DNA from: Xestospongia bergquistia
Taxonomy: Eukaryota > Porifera > Demospongiae > Haplosclerida > Petrosiidae
NCBI GenBank assembly: GCA_963965975.1
Contig: OZ014411.1
Location: 24,411,249-24,475,248, forward strand
Length of the DNA stretch: 64,000 nucleotides
Reading direction: 5' to 3'
Shown here: positions 48,301 through 60,600 of the stretch, in pieces
Layout: each line of letters begins with the position of its first letter
How positions within the stretch are numbered: position 1 is the stretch's first letter
Notes under the pieces: model-generated
The model's input: the letters and a program-made list of their open reading frames with translations, nothing else
Told to the model about the DNA's origin: nothing
Databases searched by the model: none
Position numbers and translations under genes: made by a program

Positions 48301-51300
48301 ATCTTCCTTCTGAGTATTAATATCAGAATGTTCTTTGAGTAATAGTTCAACAACCTGGTGATGACCATTTTGACTAGCTAATGTTAGAGCAGTGTCTCCA
48401 TTTTTTCCCTGGAGATTAATATCAGCATGATCTTTGATCAATTGTTCAGTGACCTTGGTATGACCATTGAAACTAGCTAGCATTAGAGCTGTCTGTCCTT
48501 CTTGTGTCTGGAGATTTATGTCGGCATCCTCTTTGAGCAATAATTCAATGACTTGGTGATGACCCTTAAAACTAGCTAGCATTAGAGCTGTCAGTCCATA
48601 TTCAGCCTGGAGATTAATATTGGCATGCTCTTTGATTAGTAGTTCAATGACCTTGTCATGACCATTCAAACTAGCAAGCATTAGGGCAGTCCATCCAGAT
48701 TCTTTCTGAGTGTTAATATCACCATGCTCTTTAAGAAATAGTTCAACAACTAGGTTATGACCACATTGGCTAGCTAGCATTAGAGCTGTCAGTCCATTTT
48801 TTGCTTGGAGACTAATGTTGGCATGCTCTTTGATTAATAGTTCAACCACCTTGTAATGACCATGTTGACTAGCTAGCATTAGAGCAGTCAGTCCATCTTC
48901 TTTCTGAGTATTAATGTCAACATGCTCTTTGAGTAGTAATTCAACAACTTGGTGATGACCATTAACACTAGCTACCATCAGAGCTGTCAGTCCATTTTTT
49001 GTCTGGAGATTAATATCAGCATGCTCTTTGATTAATAGTTCAATGACCTGATGATGACCATTCTGACTAGCTAGTATTAGGGCAGTCCCACTATCTTCAT
49101 TATAAGTATTAATGTCAGCATGCTCTTTGAGCAATAGTTCAACCACTTTGTGATGACCATTCTGACTAGCTAGCATGAGGGCAGTCACTCCATCCTCTTT
49201 CTGAGTGTTAACAACAGCATGCTCTTTGAGTAGTAGCTGAACAATCTGGTGATTACCTTTTGAACTAGCGATCATTAGAGCAGTACTTCCATTTTCTTTC
49301 TGAGTATTAATGTCTACTTGTTCTTTGACTAGTAATTCAACAATCTGGATATGACCCTCTAGAATAGCTAGCATTAAGGCAGTCCATCCATCTTCTTTCT
49401 GTGTGTTAATAGCGGCGTGCTCTTTGAGTAGTAGTTCAACAACCTTGTGATGACCACCATGGCTAGCTAGCATTAGAGCAGTTAGTCCATTTTTTGCCTG
49501 GAGATTAATGCTGGCATGCTCTTTGATTAGTAGTTCAACAACCCCTTGATGACCATTTTGACTAGCTAGAAGGAGTGCTGTCATGCCTTCTTCATTGTAA
49601 TGGTCTATATCAGCCCCTAATTTAAGAAGAAATTGCATAGCTTCATTGTGACCAGCTTTTGCAGCTTCAAGAAGAGCTGACTCAAAAGTGAAGTTCATAT
49701 TCTCATCATCTTCTAGGATGGATTCACCATTAATGGTTAGACCAAAGATACCAATGAGACGCATAAACTGTAGCTTGCCTTGAGCATAAGCAATGAGACA
49801 ATTGGCTTTTGATTCAAGGACAATGTATTTAATTCGAACTGAACCTGTATCAATTGTGATATACTCCAAAAGAGATTGCTTAAATTGGTGTGGCAGTAAA
49901 TGTCTAATTAGTAGATAAAGTCCTTGAATGTTGGCATCATTCCATGGATTGTGTAGTTCAATGTAAATTTGAGGCATACTTGATAGATCTCCTATATGTG
50001 GAATGTATATACTTTTTAATTGATTTTTAAGTTGCTTAACAGTAAATGAGCAACGAAGAGTCTCAGCTTGATCCATATGATTTTTAAGTTCATTGACTAG
50101 GTTTTTCTTGTCTTCCCCAAAACATTCATCATTGAGAAACTTTTCACTTACATGCACAATTAATTCACAGTCTAAGAAGTCAAAGTATGGATGTAGTTTC
50201 TTGAAGAGTTCATCTAAATCATTACATTTGTTGATGTCACTCAGCTCTTCAATCCAGTATAGTTCATACTTAATCAACATTGTCACGTCTTCTATTTGTA
50301 ATTTTTGGCATTGTAGTTTATCAACAAGTGCTGATCGAACAGCAACTATCAATGTACTGAAGTTTTGGTGCAAACTCTGTAAAGAGGTACGAAGTTCCTT
50401 TTCTTTCTCTTTATTTTCTACTTCTATTTTTTGTTGATGAATGTTAGGGGCTATAGAGATATATAATAATTAGACATACAAAGAAATTTTATATTACCTT
50501 GAGAAATGATTGATTGAAATGTAGTTATTGGTATAGAGGTAGTTTGTTTTTGATATGTTTCTGAATCTAAAGTATATTGATGTGACAATAATTATCCTTC
50601 CCGTTACTGTAAAGCTTGAGAATATAAATTAATTATTTAAATATTTCTAAGGGTATTGTCAACTATAGGTTTATATCATCCTTTGGTTCGTTGAACATGC
50701 TTGCTATGTGATAACTCCAACATAGTGATATTGTTTTTTTTAGTTTAATCAAGAAGACATAGCTGTGATTTAGTTTGCAGTATTGTAATGTGAAATGTTA
50801 GCTATTGAAAGTCAAAGTAAAACTACATATGCTGTGCTCTAGCTAATCTGAAACTCATATCATTATGTACAGTGCATGGAGGTGTTGTATCAGATGATCA
50901 GTGGCCTCACTAACTAAATCTACACAAATAATTAATTAGCATAACGTTTGTGGCCACACAATCGATACCATGTTTATGTTGACTTAGGGTGTCTAGCTAT
51001 AGTTGATATGATAACCAATTGCAACAGACCAACAGAATAAAGAAAGTCACTAAATCTGATTGTAGGAGTCTTGTTACAATAGTAATTTCAAATGTATTAG
51101 GTCTAACATAACCTACCTTGTTTGATCATCACATTCTGATGCCCAAGACCATAACACAAAAGATGTAGTGATATATCACATTCCTTTTTAACTTCATCGA
51201 TCCAGTCTTTACATAACTTTTGAGCAGCCAATTTAGTTGGACCACCTTCACTGGAGAGGCATTGTAAGAAAAGCTGACAATGTTCTTGTAACTTTAAAAT

Positions 51301-52761
51301 ATCTTCATTGATAATTTGCATTCCCCTTTCAAATTCATTGATTACATTAACAACAGTTGGAGAATCTCTAACTGATTTACTTATCAGATCTTTAGAATAC
51401 ATTTCTGCAGCAACTTGGGGCAAACATCTACTTAGTTGGTTATTTAGGTCAGCAAAATGACTTGTCAGCACTCTTTTCAATACTTTACAAACTTCATCAC
51501 TCTTTATAGTACTGGTAACTATCCTATTACTGTAGAGATGTACAGAGGTACTTTCGGAAGGCCAAGTACATGTTTCTTCTTCCTGCCCATCTAAGAAAGG
51601 AAGGTCTGCATAATGGAGAATAATTTCATTGTTCATCTAAATTAGTTTTTTTATATATTACTTCAAATAAATTTATGCTGAGTCAACCTCTTCTAACAAA
51701 AATCAGCTAAGCAACTAAATCTTACTCCACACTGAAGTACAGAGTGAACAACATAATAAATTTGAAGTTTTAATGAAAAAGTAAGAACAAAAAAATTGAA
51801 GGGGCAAATTTTGGTATAATTCTGGTGCAAGGTAATGTTATTAAAAATTGAATATTTGGGCAAGTAATCTGTTTATTACCAGACTGCACATAGAGCTGTA
51901 CTGATGAATGGGTGGAGCTTTATGGACTAATGAACAACATATCATGAACTGCTTTAGCCTCACAAAGAGGTTGTCAACTGTGCACTTCAATATATAATAT
52001 CTATTATTTAAAGGAATGTAGTCAAGATGTTCATACAGCACAATGCTGTATGAGCATTGAAGTTATAACTGTGTAGAGTGCAGCAATATATTCAAAAAAA
52101 CATGAGAACAATAGAATGATTATTTTTTAATGATTATTTTTAAGGTACTAGTGTGTAATGAACTATACATAGGATCTACCTTCATTTTTAATATTTAGCT
52201 GTCTTCTCAGTGTAGTAGCTATATCAACATCACCACAACTTTCAACAGCTGAAATGAATTCTTCCCAAGTGGGAGCAGTACCATTTATAATCCACCATTG
52301 TAAACCTTCTTCTAAAACAAAGTGGTAATCTTGATCGCTGCTGGCTATTGTTTTGAGTCTTTTCCTCTCCTCCAGTGATACACCTAGAATACTAGTCAGT
52401 TCAGACCATTTATTTTTAATAACAAAACCACTCTTAACAAGAAGTCTTAGAGCATTACTTGATGTCAACTCTATTGAAGTAATTTGAAATATGTCCCATC
52501 AGTTATATGTTTTAATGTATACTGACCTGTTTTAGGTCCAGGGTTGAGTTCAACATCACCTGATAAAATGAGGAGAAGTAAGAGAAACAAGATGAGAGAA
52601 AATATCAAGGTACCACCACCATCATCTCCTGACATCAATAGTGACTTTATCCATCCAGGGATATCAGTGGTATGGGTAGAGTGAGTTGTTTTAGTGGTAT
52701 ATGGTATCAGATGACAATACCATAACCCAATGCAAGCTCTCCATTGGGAAATATCAATCAT
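45352..52761 (-). CDS. Death-domain ankyrin-repeat protein with N-terminal hydrophobic leader and 2A-like peptide (copy 1)
   Basis: Four exons: 52761-52527, 52470-52180, about 51590-51117 and 50450-45352, all in phase 1, giving about 2032 residues. Exon 1 has a hydrophobic segment (about residues 50-66) and then DVELNPGP at residues 69-76, the 2A stop-go motif. Exon 2 is a Death domain (NKWSELTSILGV, LQWWIINGTAPTWEEF, AVESCGDVDIATTL). Exon 3 is helical with a conserved EVCKVLK..LTSHFADL block. Exon 4 has a helical module of about 250 residues, 33 almost identical ankyrin repeats, a few divergent repeats and a conserved basic C-terminus. The exon 3 acceptor has an in-frame alternative 15 bp upstream. 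If 2A works, the leader is released and a cytosolic Death-ankyrin protein results; unskipped product would enter the ER. Partners are unknown. Confidence 0.82.
46315..49581 (-). repeat. 33 tandem 99-bp ankyrin units
   Basis: Exactly 3267 bp, that is 33 units of 99 bp, with consensus TALMLASQNGHHQVVELLLKEHADINTQKEDG. Units alternate between an INTQKEDG type and an LLIKEH..INLQ.KNG type, often in blocks of two or three, which indicates higher-order repeats. The paralogue has only 8 such units. Confidence 0.92.
52471..52526 (-). other. 56-bp intron directly after the 2A-coding sequence
   Basis: The donor GTCAGT follows two codons after the 2A proline, and the acceptor TTCAATAG precedes the Death-domain exon. 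The paralogous intron (62344-62397) is 54 bp. Reading through it adds about 17 codons before a stop, so retention would give a short leader-2A protein only. Confidence 0.7.
52534..52557 (-). other. 2A-like ribosome-skipping motif DVELNPGP
   Basis: Codons GAT to CCT encode D-V-E-L-N-P-G-P, which fits D(V/I)ExNPG|P exactly. It follows a Leu/Ile-rich helix and S-G, as in active 2A peptides. Skipping would occur between the Gly and the final Pro. Confidence 0.85.
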
Positions 52762-54687
52762 ATTAACCTATAAACAATTCCTATATAAGACAACTTGCTA
52801 CTTGTATTTAGTAACCTTACGTTCCTGCCTGTATACCACCGTGTGACATTAACACTTTGTTATATACTCCACAGGAGACCGTAGACTAGTAGATAATTTA
52901 GTGGCTCAACAAAAACACTATCAAAACGGCAATAGAAAGGAAGCAGGAAGTTTACTACTTATGTTAGGAATTCAAGCCAGCTCCACCTTAAATCTTTGAA
53001 GACTGGATAATTATTTAACCGTAATATCAAATTACAAGCAAGGATAAAATTTCTAACCTCAAGAATGTCAATTGTGTATAAGCTTAATAATTTTTATAGT
53101 ACGATGTTTAATAGGCTCATGATTTCATAAGCTAAAGGAAGCTTTTTGTAGATTTGTCTATAGTATAAGGTTATAACGTTTTGAAGTTACCTCACTATCT
53201 CTTGAAATAAACAAAGAAATAATGTTAAATCATTTCTTAGAGAAAATCTTTCGTCAGTCCTTCCATAGACATTAGAGTAGACACACCCTGGATCCCTTTC
53301 AGAAAAAAAGTTAAACTAAAATAAATATTTTGACATTAAAGCTCAATCAAATATGTTGAGTTTATCAGAAGTCACAATAGTCAATTTCTTTTATGATTCA
53401 TTATTAAGGAGGGAATTCGTATCAATAATACTGGAGGAATTAAAGTTATTTATTTTTTGGCTCAAAACAACCAACTTTAGGCAGTGGCTATTCATATGAC
53501 ATAGGAAGTGGATACTTCAATGAGAAATTAATATACCTTAAACCCTAAAATTAGGAACCCATAACTGTAATAATTTCTCAATGGGATAAGCACTTCCTGT
53601 TCCACACATATAAATAGCCATTACTACAATATATCACTACTGATTAATATTCAAAATAATGCATGGTATCCATGTTATAGTTTATTAAACTGTTCTGTAC
53701 CCTTTTTATGAGGAGATAATCCATATATAAAATATTTAATATATACACTGAAGTCATATTACTAGTTATCTTTTCAATTTAGTTACCAACTGCAAGTCAC
53801 CAAAACTATGTTGCTATGTACCTCAGCATGTAGTTCCAGATATATACTGTTATTACTCCAATTTTCTTACAATCATCTAACTTAAATAAAGATTACTCTA
53901 GATCTGTATCTATATAGTCTATACATATATATATATATCATTGACATTGAAAGATGGTCTATACCACTAATAATGCTAGTCTATAATTCTTTGTACTGTT
54001 GAACATATTGAAGAAATGTAGAACTAGTAATATTACAGCAATTGTTATTTATCTCAGTATAATAATGTCACAGATTACTTTCTGGACTTAGTTCTCAATG
54101 TGTCTTTGAACCACAGGAAGTCTACTAAAAGATCAGTGCTGGGCAATGTATGCACTCAAAGGTTAAAATAAGATTACAAAACCAACGGAAAAAGAGTAAC
54201 AATGCACTGAAAGCAACACATTTAGATTATTAATAGCACCACATAACATACTAATCAATACCTAAAACTTAAATAAAAGAGTAAAACAAGAAAGAACCTA
54301 CTAGAACCAAATGATTAACTAAGCCAATAACACAATATTAGTGGCTGTATTTTACAAGATCAATTAACTGTTGAGCTTGAGCCTTTACAAAATATGTAGT
54401 CAATAATAATTAAACAATGATTCTAAATGAATCTATGACACTATATGTATGTAGTATTTGTGATATCACAACACTACAGCTATATGTCATGTATTGATGT
54501 ATATTAACCTTAGCATTGAATGTCTGTGTTCATTAGTGCTCAGTTTTTATCTCATAGCACAAATAAAATCAATATTAGTCTAGCTAAGTTAACTAGATTA
54601 ACTATTGATCAGCATCAGAATAAATTCTACCAAAAGTATATTTACACAAACCTAGTACATCAGCTATAGTGTCTATACAATCAGTTA
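52762..54687. other. Intergenic region between the two Death-ankyrin genes
   Basis: The first 250 bp match the region upstream of the other copy (62630-62880) and include the SINE-like repeat. An inverted-repeat element lies at 53477-53638. The rest is AT-rich without genes. Confidence 0.5.
53477..53638. mobile_element. MITE-like inverted repeat
   Basis: The left arm (GGCAGTGGCTATTCATATG ... GGAAGTG ... AATGAGAAATTA) pairs with the right arm read in reverse (TAGTAATGGCTATTTATATG ... GGAAGTG ... ATTGAGAAATTA). Arms are about 55 bp and there is no coding sequence. Confidence 0.65.
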
Positions 54688-57600
54688 CTAGTGCATGACA
54701 GTATATATTTCTTTAGCTTCTTTCTTGTTGTCTTTTGGTTTATTCTTGATGTATCGTTTTACACTGGTATCTTTAAATGTATGAGTAGGGTTTAAGATGT
54801 ATGGAGTTAGTGAACTAAATATGGACAAGACATTGCGCAATTGTAATATCTTTTCCTTTGTCTTCCAATAATTAGTGTAATTGAAATCTTTATATGATGT
54901 TATTTGATTTAGTTCAGCAGTTATTTGAGAAGGCATAGCTGTAGCTTTTTGTTTGTCAGATGTTAATAATGATGACTTCAATTCTATCTCCTGTAATTGC
55001 AATGCTGTCTGACCACCATATTGGGTTAATAGCTTGCTAATTGCTTCCAATTCAAGCATATTAGCATCATCTAATGGTGCTTCCTTGTCAACAATTATGT
55101 TAGGACTAGCACCATTCTTCAAGAGTGTTTCCACTATTGAAATCGATTTACTTCCTACTACTGCAAAGAACAATGGAGTCAATCCTCGATAACAATTTTT
55201 ATTGACATCAGCTCCAGCTTGTATGAGAGCATCAACTATATCAACATGCCCATATGATGAAGCTACCATGAGTGGGGTAAGACCAAGTACCAGTGGAGTA
55301 TCTGGACTTCCTAATATCTTCATTATAACTGTACCTAAATCTCCCTTAATGCAAGCATCAAGTAGTTCTCTCTGGTCATCATTTAAGTGTAGAAGTTTGT
55401 TTGAGAGAAAGATAGCGAGAGTATAGTGACCACCTAAACATGACTCTATAACTGCCTTTTCAGTTTCATCAGAACTAGGTACAGTCTTGTCCAGAAGCAT
55501 ATTAACAAGCTCTCTGTTACCACTAAAAGCTGCTAACGATAAAGCTGTTGACCCATTGTGTTTTGTTAAATGGGGATCTGCTTTTGATTGGAGTAAACTT
55601 TGAGCTACTTTAAAATGTTTATAACGACAAGCTAGCATTAGGGCAGTCCATCCATCTTCTTCCTGAGTGTTAATGCTGGCATGCTCTCTAAGTAATAGTT
55701 GAATTACTTGGTGATGACCATTTAGGCTAGCTAGCATTAGGGCAGTCCATCCATCTTCTTTCTGAGCATTAATGTCAGCATGCTCTTTGAGTAGTAGTTC
55801 AATGACCTGTTGATGACCACCTTGGCTAGCTAGCATTAGGGCAGTCAGTCCATTTTTTGCCTGGAGATTAATGCTAGCATGCTCTTTGATTAATAGTTCA
55901 ATGACATGGTGATGACCATTTTGACTAGCTAACATTAGGGCTGTCCCTCCATCTTCTTTCTGTGCATTAACATTAGCATGCTCTTTGAGTAAACGCTCAA
56001 CAACCTGGTGGTGTCCATTAAAACTAGCTAGCATTAGGGCAGTTACTCCATCTTCTTTCTGAGTATTAATTTCAGCATGCTCTTTGAGTAATAGTTCAAC
56101 TACCTGGTGATGACCTTGAAAACATGCTATCATTAGGGCAGTCCCTCCATCTTTTTTCTGAGTATTAATGTTAGCATTCTCTTTGAGTAATACTTTAATA
56201 ACCTGATGATGACCATTATAACTAGCTAGCATTAGTGCTGTCACGCCATCTTCTTTCTGAGCATTAATGTTAGCATGCTCTTTGAGTAATAGTTCAACGA
56301 CCTGGTAATGACCATTTTCACTAGCAATCATTAGGGCAGTCACTCCATTTTCATTTTGAACATTTACATCAGCATGATTTTTGAGTAATAATTCGACGAC
56401 CTGGGCATGACCATTACTACTAGCTAGCATTAGGGATGTCTCCCCATTTTTATCCTGAACATTGATATCTATATGTTTATTAATTAGGAGCTCAACAGCA
56501 TTAACATTACCATCTATGGCAGCTTCATGAATACTGTTGTCGTTATGAAAGCTGACATCAATATCTATTAAGAATGATGTTAACATGAAATCTTCAGACT
56601 CTATAGAATTTTGAAGAACACGCCTGAAGCTAAAACTTTGGTTGTAATCTTCCATTAAAATAGGTTGATGACCAATATAAACTTCGTAAACACCAACCTG
56701 ATACATGAACTGTCTTTTCTCTACTGCATTGACTACAAGACTCTCTAATTGAGACTTGAGAACTACCAGCTTGCACACACATGCTGATCCTTCCTCTTCA
56801 ATTAAAATGTGATTCAGAAAAGGACTTGCATTAGAAAATGAGTAATTGAGTAATTTGCGTACATGGACTACATTTTTATTTTGCCATTGTTCATGAAACT
56901 TAAGGGTCATTGTAGATGATATATTTGGTGTAGCAACCAATTTAGGTAATGATACATGTTTCATGGCATGTCCTAAAGTTTGTAATTGAGTAGTTTCTTC
57001 AAAAGTCTTAACCATGTCAATGAAATTTTGTAAATGCTTTTGAAGTTTACCTCCAATAAACTTATCAACCATTTTCCTTAGTAGGACCATGTTTAACAAA
57101 TAGTAATGAGGTTGAAGAGCATTGAAGAGTTGGTCTACATTCTCAACCTTCAATTTGGTGTTCCCAAAATAATGACAAAGAAATTCTACAACATCAACTA
57201 ATAAAATTTTTCTTTCTGTTATTAGTTTCTGTAAACTTAATAGAATTTCTGTTTTGACAATTGTGAAGCTATCACAAACTTTCAAAAGTTGTTCAAGGAC
57301 CTCTTCCTTGCTTTTCTCCATCTTCACGACATTAAATTGTTGTAACAATTTACAAATATCTTCTCTTCTTTCTTCTCGTGCTTTGTCAGCAATACTCTGG
57401 CCATTGATATAGACACTAGGTTGAGCACAAGCTTTAAGTAGTTGTTCTATAACTTGAAATGACTTGTGTCCTGTTATAGCATATACTAGTGGACTGTACC
57501 CATTGCTGTCTGTATTGTTGACATGAGCTCCTACTTGTAGTAGGACTTGCACTGTCTCTGCATGTCCACAAGATGAGGTTACCATAAGAGGAGTGACACC

Positions 57601-60600
57601 ATTAGCTAGTGCACAATTGATATTAACATTGGAGTCATGAATATGGCATTCTGTAGAATCATTGTCTCCTTTAGCACATAAAATAAAAAGTTGGAATTCT
57701 TCTAGTGTAAACGTGTCAAAAAGCTTTTCTAATAAACTAATAATAATTTGAGAGTGTCCACATTGACATGCTGTACTAAGAGCTGATGTTACTGCACTTG
57801 ATTTCTGGCTCTCTGCTATCTGTTCAAGTAACATTTCCACTATCTCAGAAGAATTTTGACGTGTAGCTACTGTGATTGCTGTATCATCATTTCTGCTAGT
57901 GAGAAGCCGATCAGCATTAAATTGAAGCAACAAGTTGACAATGCCAAAGTGACTATTTTGACATGCTATTATGATAGCTGTGTCAAATGCATCATTTTGT
58001 AGATCAGGATTAGCCCCAGCCTGAAGTAGGTAATTCACTATAGTGTAGGAGTTTGTATCACATGCTATCATCAATGCAGTGTAACCATTGTTATCTTGAA
58101 TGTTAATATTACCTTCAGCCAATAATAGTGTTTGTATAACTTGTTCATGTCCTTCTTCACTAGCCAGCATAAGTGCTGTTCTGCCTTCATTGTTTTGATA
58201 ATTGAGATCATCAATTAAATCAAGTAGAAATTGAACAACTTCATCATCACCAAATTTTGAAGCCTCTTGTAATGCTTGGTCAAATGAAAATTGGGTTTCT
58301 TCTTCCTTTTTCAAGATATATTGACCATCAACAGTCATTTCAAAGATACCAATGAGTGATATGAATTCTTTCTTTAGATCAGAAATTTCCAAGAGGTAGT
58401 CTAACTTTGATCGAGGTACAAGTAAAGTAATGCATATTGATCCTTCCTCCACATGTATATGAGTCATTCTCTGATGAAACATGTGATTAACAAGTGTTTT
58501 AAAGTTCTCCAATGTTTTCTTTCCCCATTGACGATTAAGTTTGATAACTACTTCACATGTAATTGATGTGACTTCTGGATTTGGTATCAGTGCTTCTTCA
58601 ACTGCATTCTTGAACTTGCTAAGAGTTGTTGAGTGTTTAAATTCTTCAAGAAATTGCTTGTAATTACACATATCTCTCTGCAGTCTTTCTTCGATAAGAA
58701 AGTCTTCATTTTCAATGATAACTTCTAACACTTCAACATCAAGGTAACTGTAATGAGGCCAAAGGGCTTCAAATAGTTTGGGAATACCAGTAGCATCAGT
58801 TAATCCTTTAACTCTGAAATATTCTCCAAGGTAACTTGCAATATCAGTAAATGTATGTGTTCTGTTTTCAATCAACTTGTTAAGAGCCTGCTTGGTATTT
58901 TCAACTAATTTTACAAATTTATTGTACAAACTCCTCAATTTTTTAGCTACAGGATCATCAGGGGTGACTGTTATTTTTTGAAGTTGTTCATCGATTGAGT
59001 GGAAATCAAATTGTGAAGTCTTATCACCTTGTTGTTGTGCTACTATTTCTGTCTGCTCATTTTTATCACCTTGTTCAAAAGAAAAATTGTATATAATAGC
59101 AATGAAAGTAACATCAACCTACCTGCAGAAGTATTAGCTATCTTTAATAAGTCTAGTTGAATTTTATTTATATGATGAGACCCTATATAAATGGAAAACA
59201 CTAATGAAGCAGAGTCTCTTGCTCAGCCTAACATGGCAAGATAATTCATCAGTCAGGGAATACTCAAGTCCCAGAACACTAAAGAACTTGTTGGGTTACA
59301 TATCCACCAAACAGCTACTAGTTCTGTGTAGTTAAATACTTCATGTACTTGTGTTTGCAATAGTTTGCATCATGCTTTACTATAATCTAAATTATTAGAC
59401 ATCTTAGATGGGATCTATCCAATCTATCAACCTATAAGAAGCCTTTAAATACTTCATGCTTCGTGCTAGGTATCTATCTATATGAGGTCTCCTTGAATTA
59501 ACAAATTGTGTAGATCCCTAGTCTGGACATCTAATCTATATTTATGGTTATATACAGGTTGCTTCACATTAAAATAGATTGGTTGTGTATTGAAGAACAT
59601 ATTGATTTGATATGGAAATGCATGGTTATGTAGCTCAACAAATAACTCATCAAAAAAAATATGTGTGCATGGTGTTCTATCATAAATTAAGTAATGGCAT
59701 ATAAATATAATATGCTTAACAGAATCTTAATTACTCTAACAATAACTGGATTCTTGTCAATTTGTATGTTATTTTAGAAAAAAACAGTGCGATGTTTACT
59801 ATTTTCAATATCTCATTTTATATTATATACCACCTAAAGGACAATGTATGGTTTGAATCAACAATTCATACAATTAAATAGAGCTTTTAAAAAAAATTAA
59901 GTAAAGGTAGGGAACGTGGATGACTCACATGAAAACATACTTTTCTGTGTACAAATAATCTTATAAGTCTTCTACTTTTGTAGTTATTGTGGCATAAAAG
60001 TTAAGAAGAAAGAATATGTAGTGAATAAATAATTTTATATTTTAAGGAAGTGATTACACTAGGCAGATTTTTCATTCATGTTTGTATGTATTGTATTTGT
60101 ACTTTTATTATTATCTTAATTCACTGTAAAAATTGATTGGTTGATTCAACCAACATATAGTTATACAGGTAGTAGCAAAAATATTTATGCAAATGAAGAG
60201 TAAGCATCACATTGTTTTCATTCCTAACATACTAAAGATATTTAGTCAGTATGATATTACAGTGTGATGAAGCAGTCAATCGAATAGTACTTTAAGAATG
60301 AAAACAATATGTTTACTTTCAGTTTGCATCATAAATTTGCTTCAAATATACAACCTGTATGACCATATATTGGTTAAATCAACTAATAAATTTCTAGTTT
60401 TTAGATCACAAAGTGATGGCTCTTGTACTGTAGTTGCCATTAATAGTGTCTAGTTTACCAGTATTTCTCTCTCACAGTATCCATTAACAGAACCAGATGA
60501 TCTGAATAATTATCTTTGTGTACATAGCAGGTATGACTAAAATCTTTGCATGGAATTGCAATCCTGCACTATAGTTAACGTTATTTTATTGCAATTTTAA

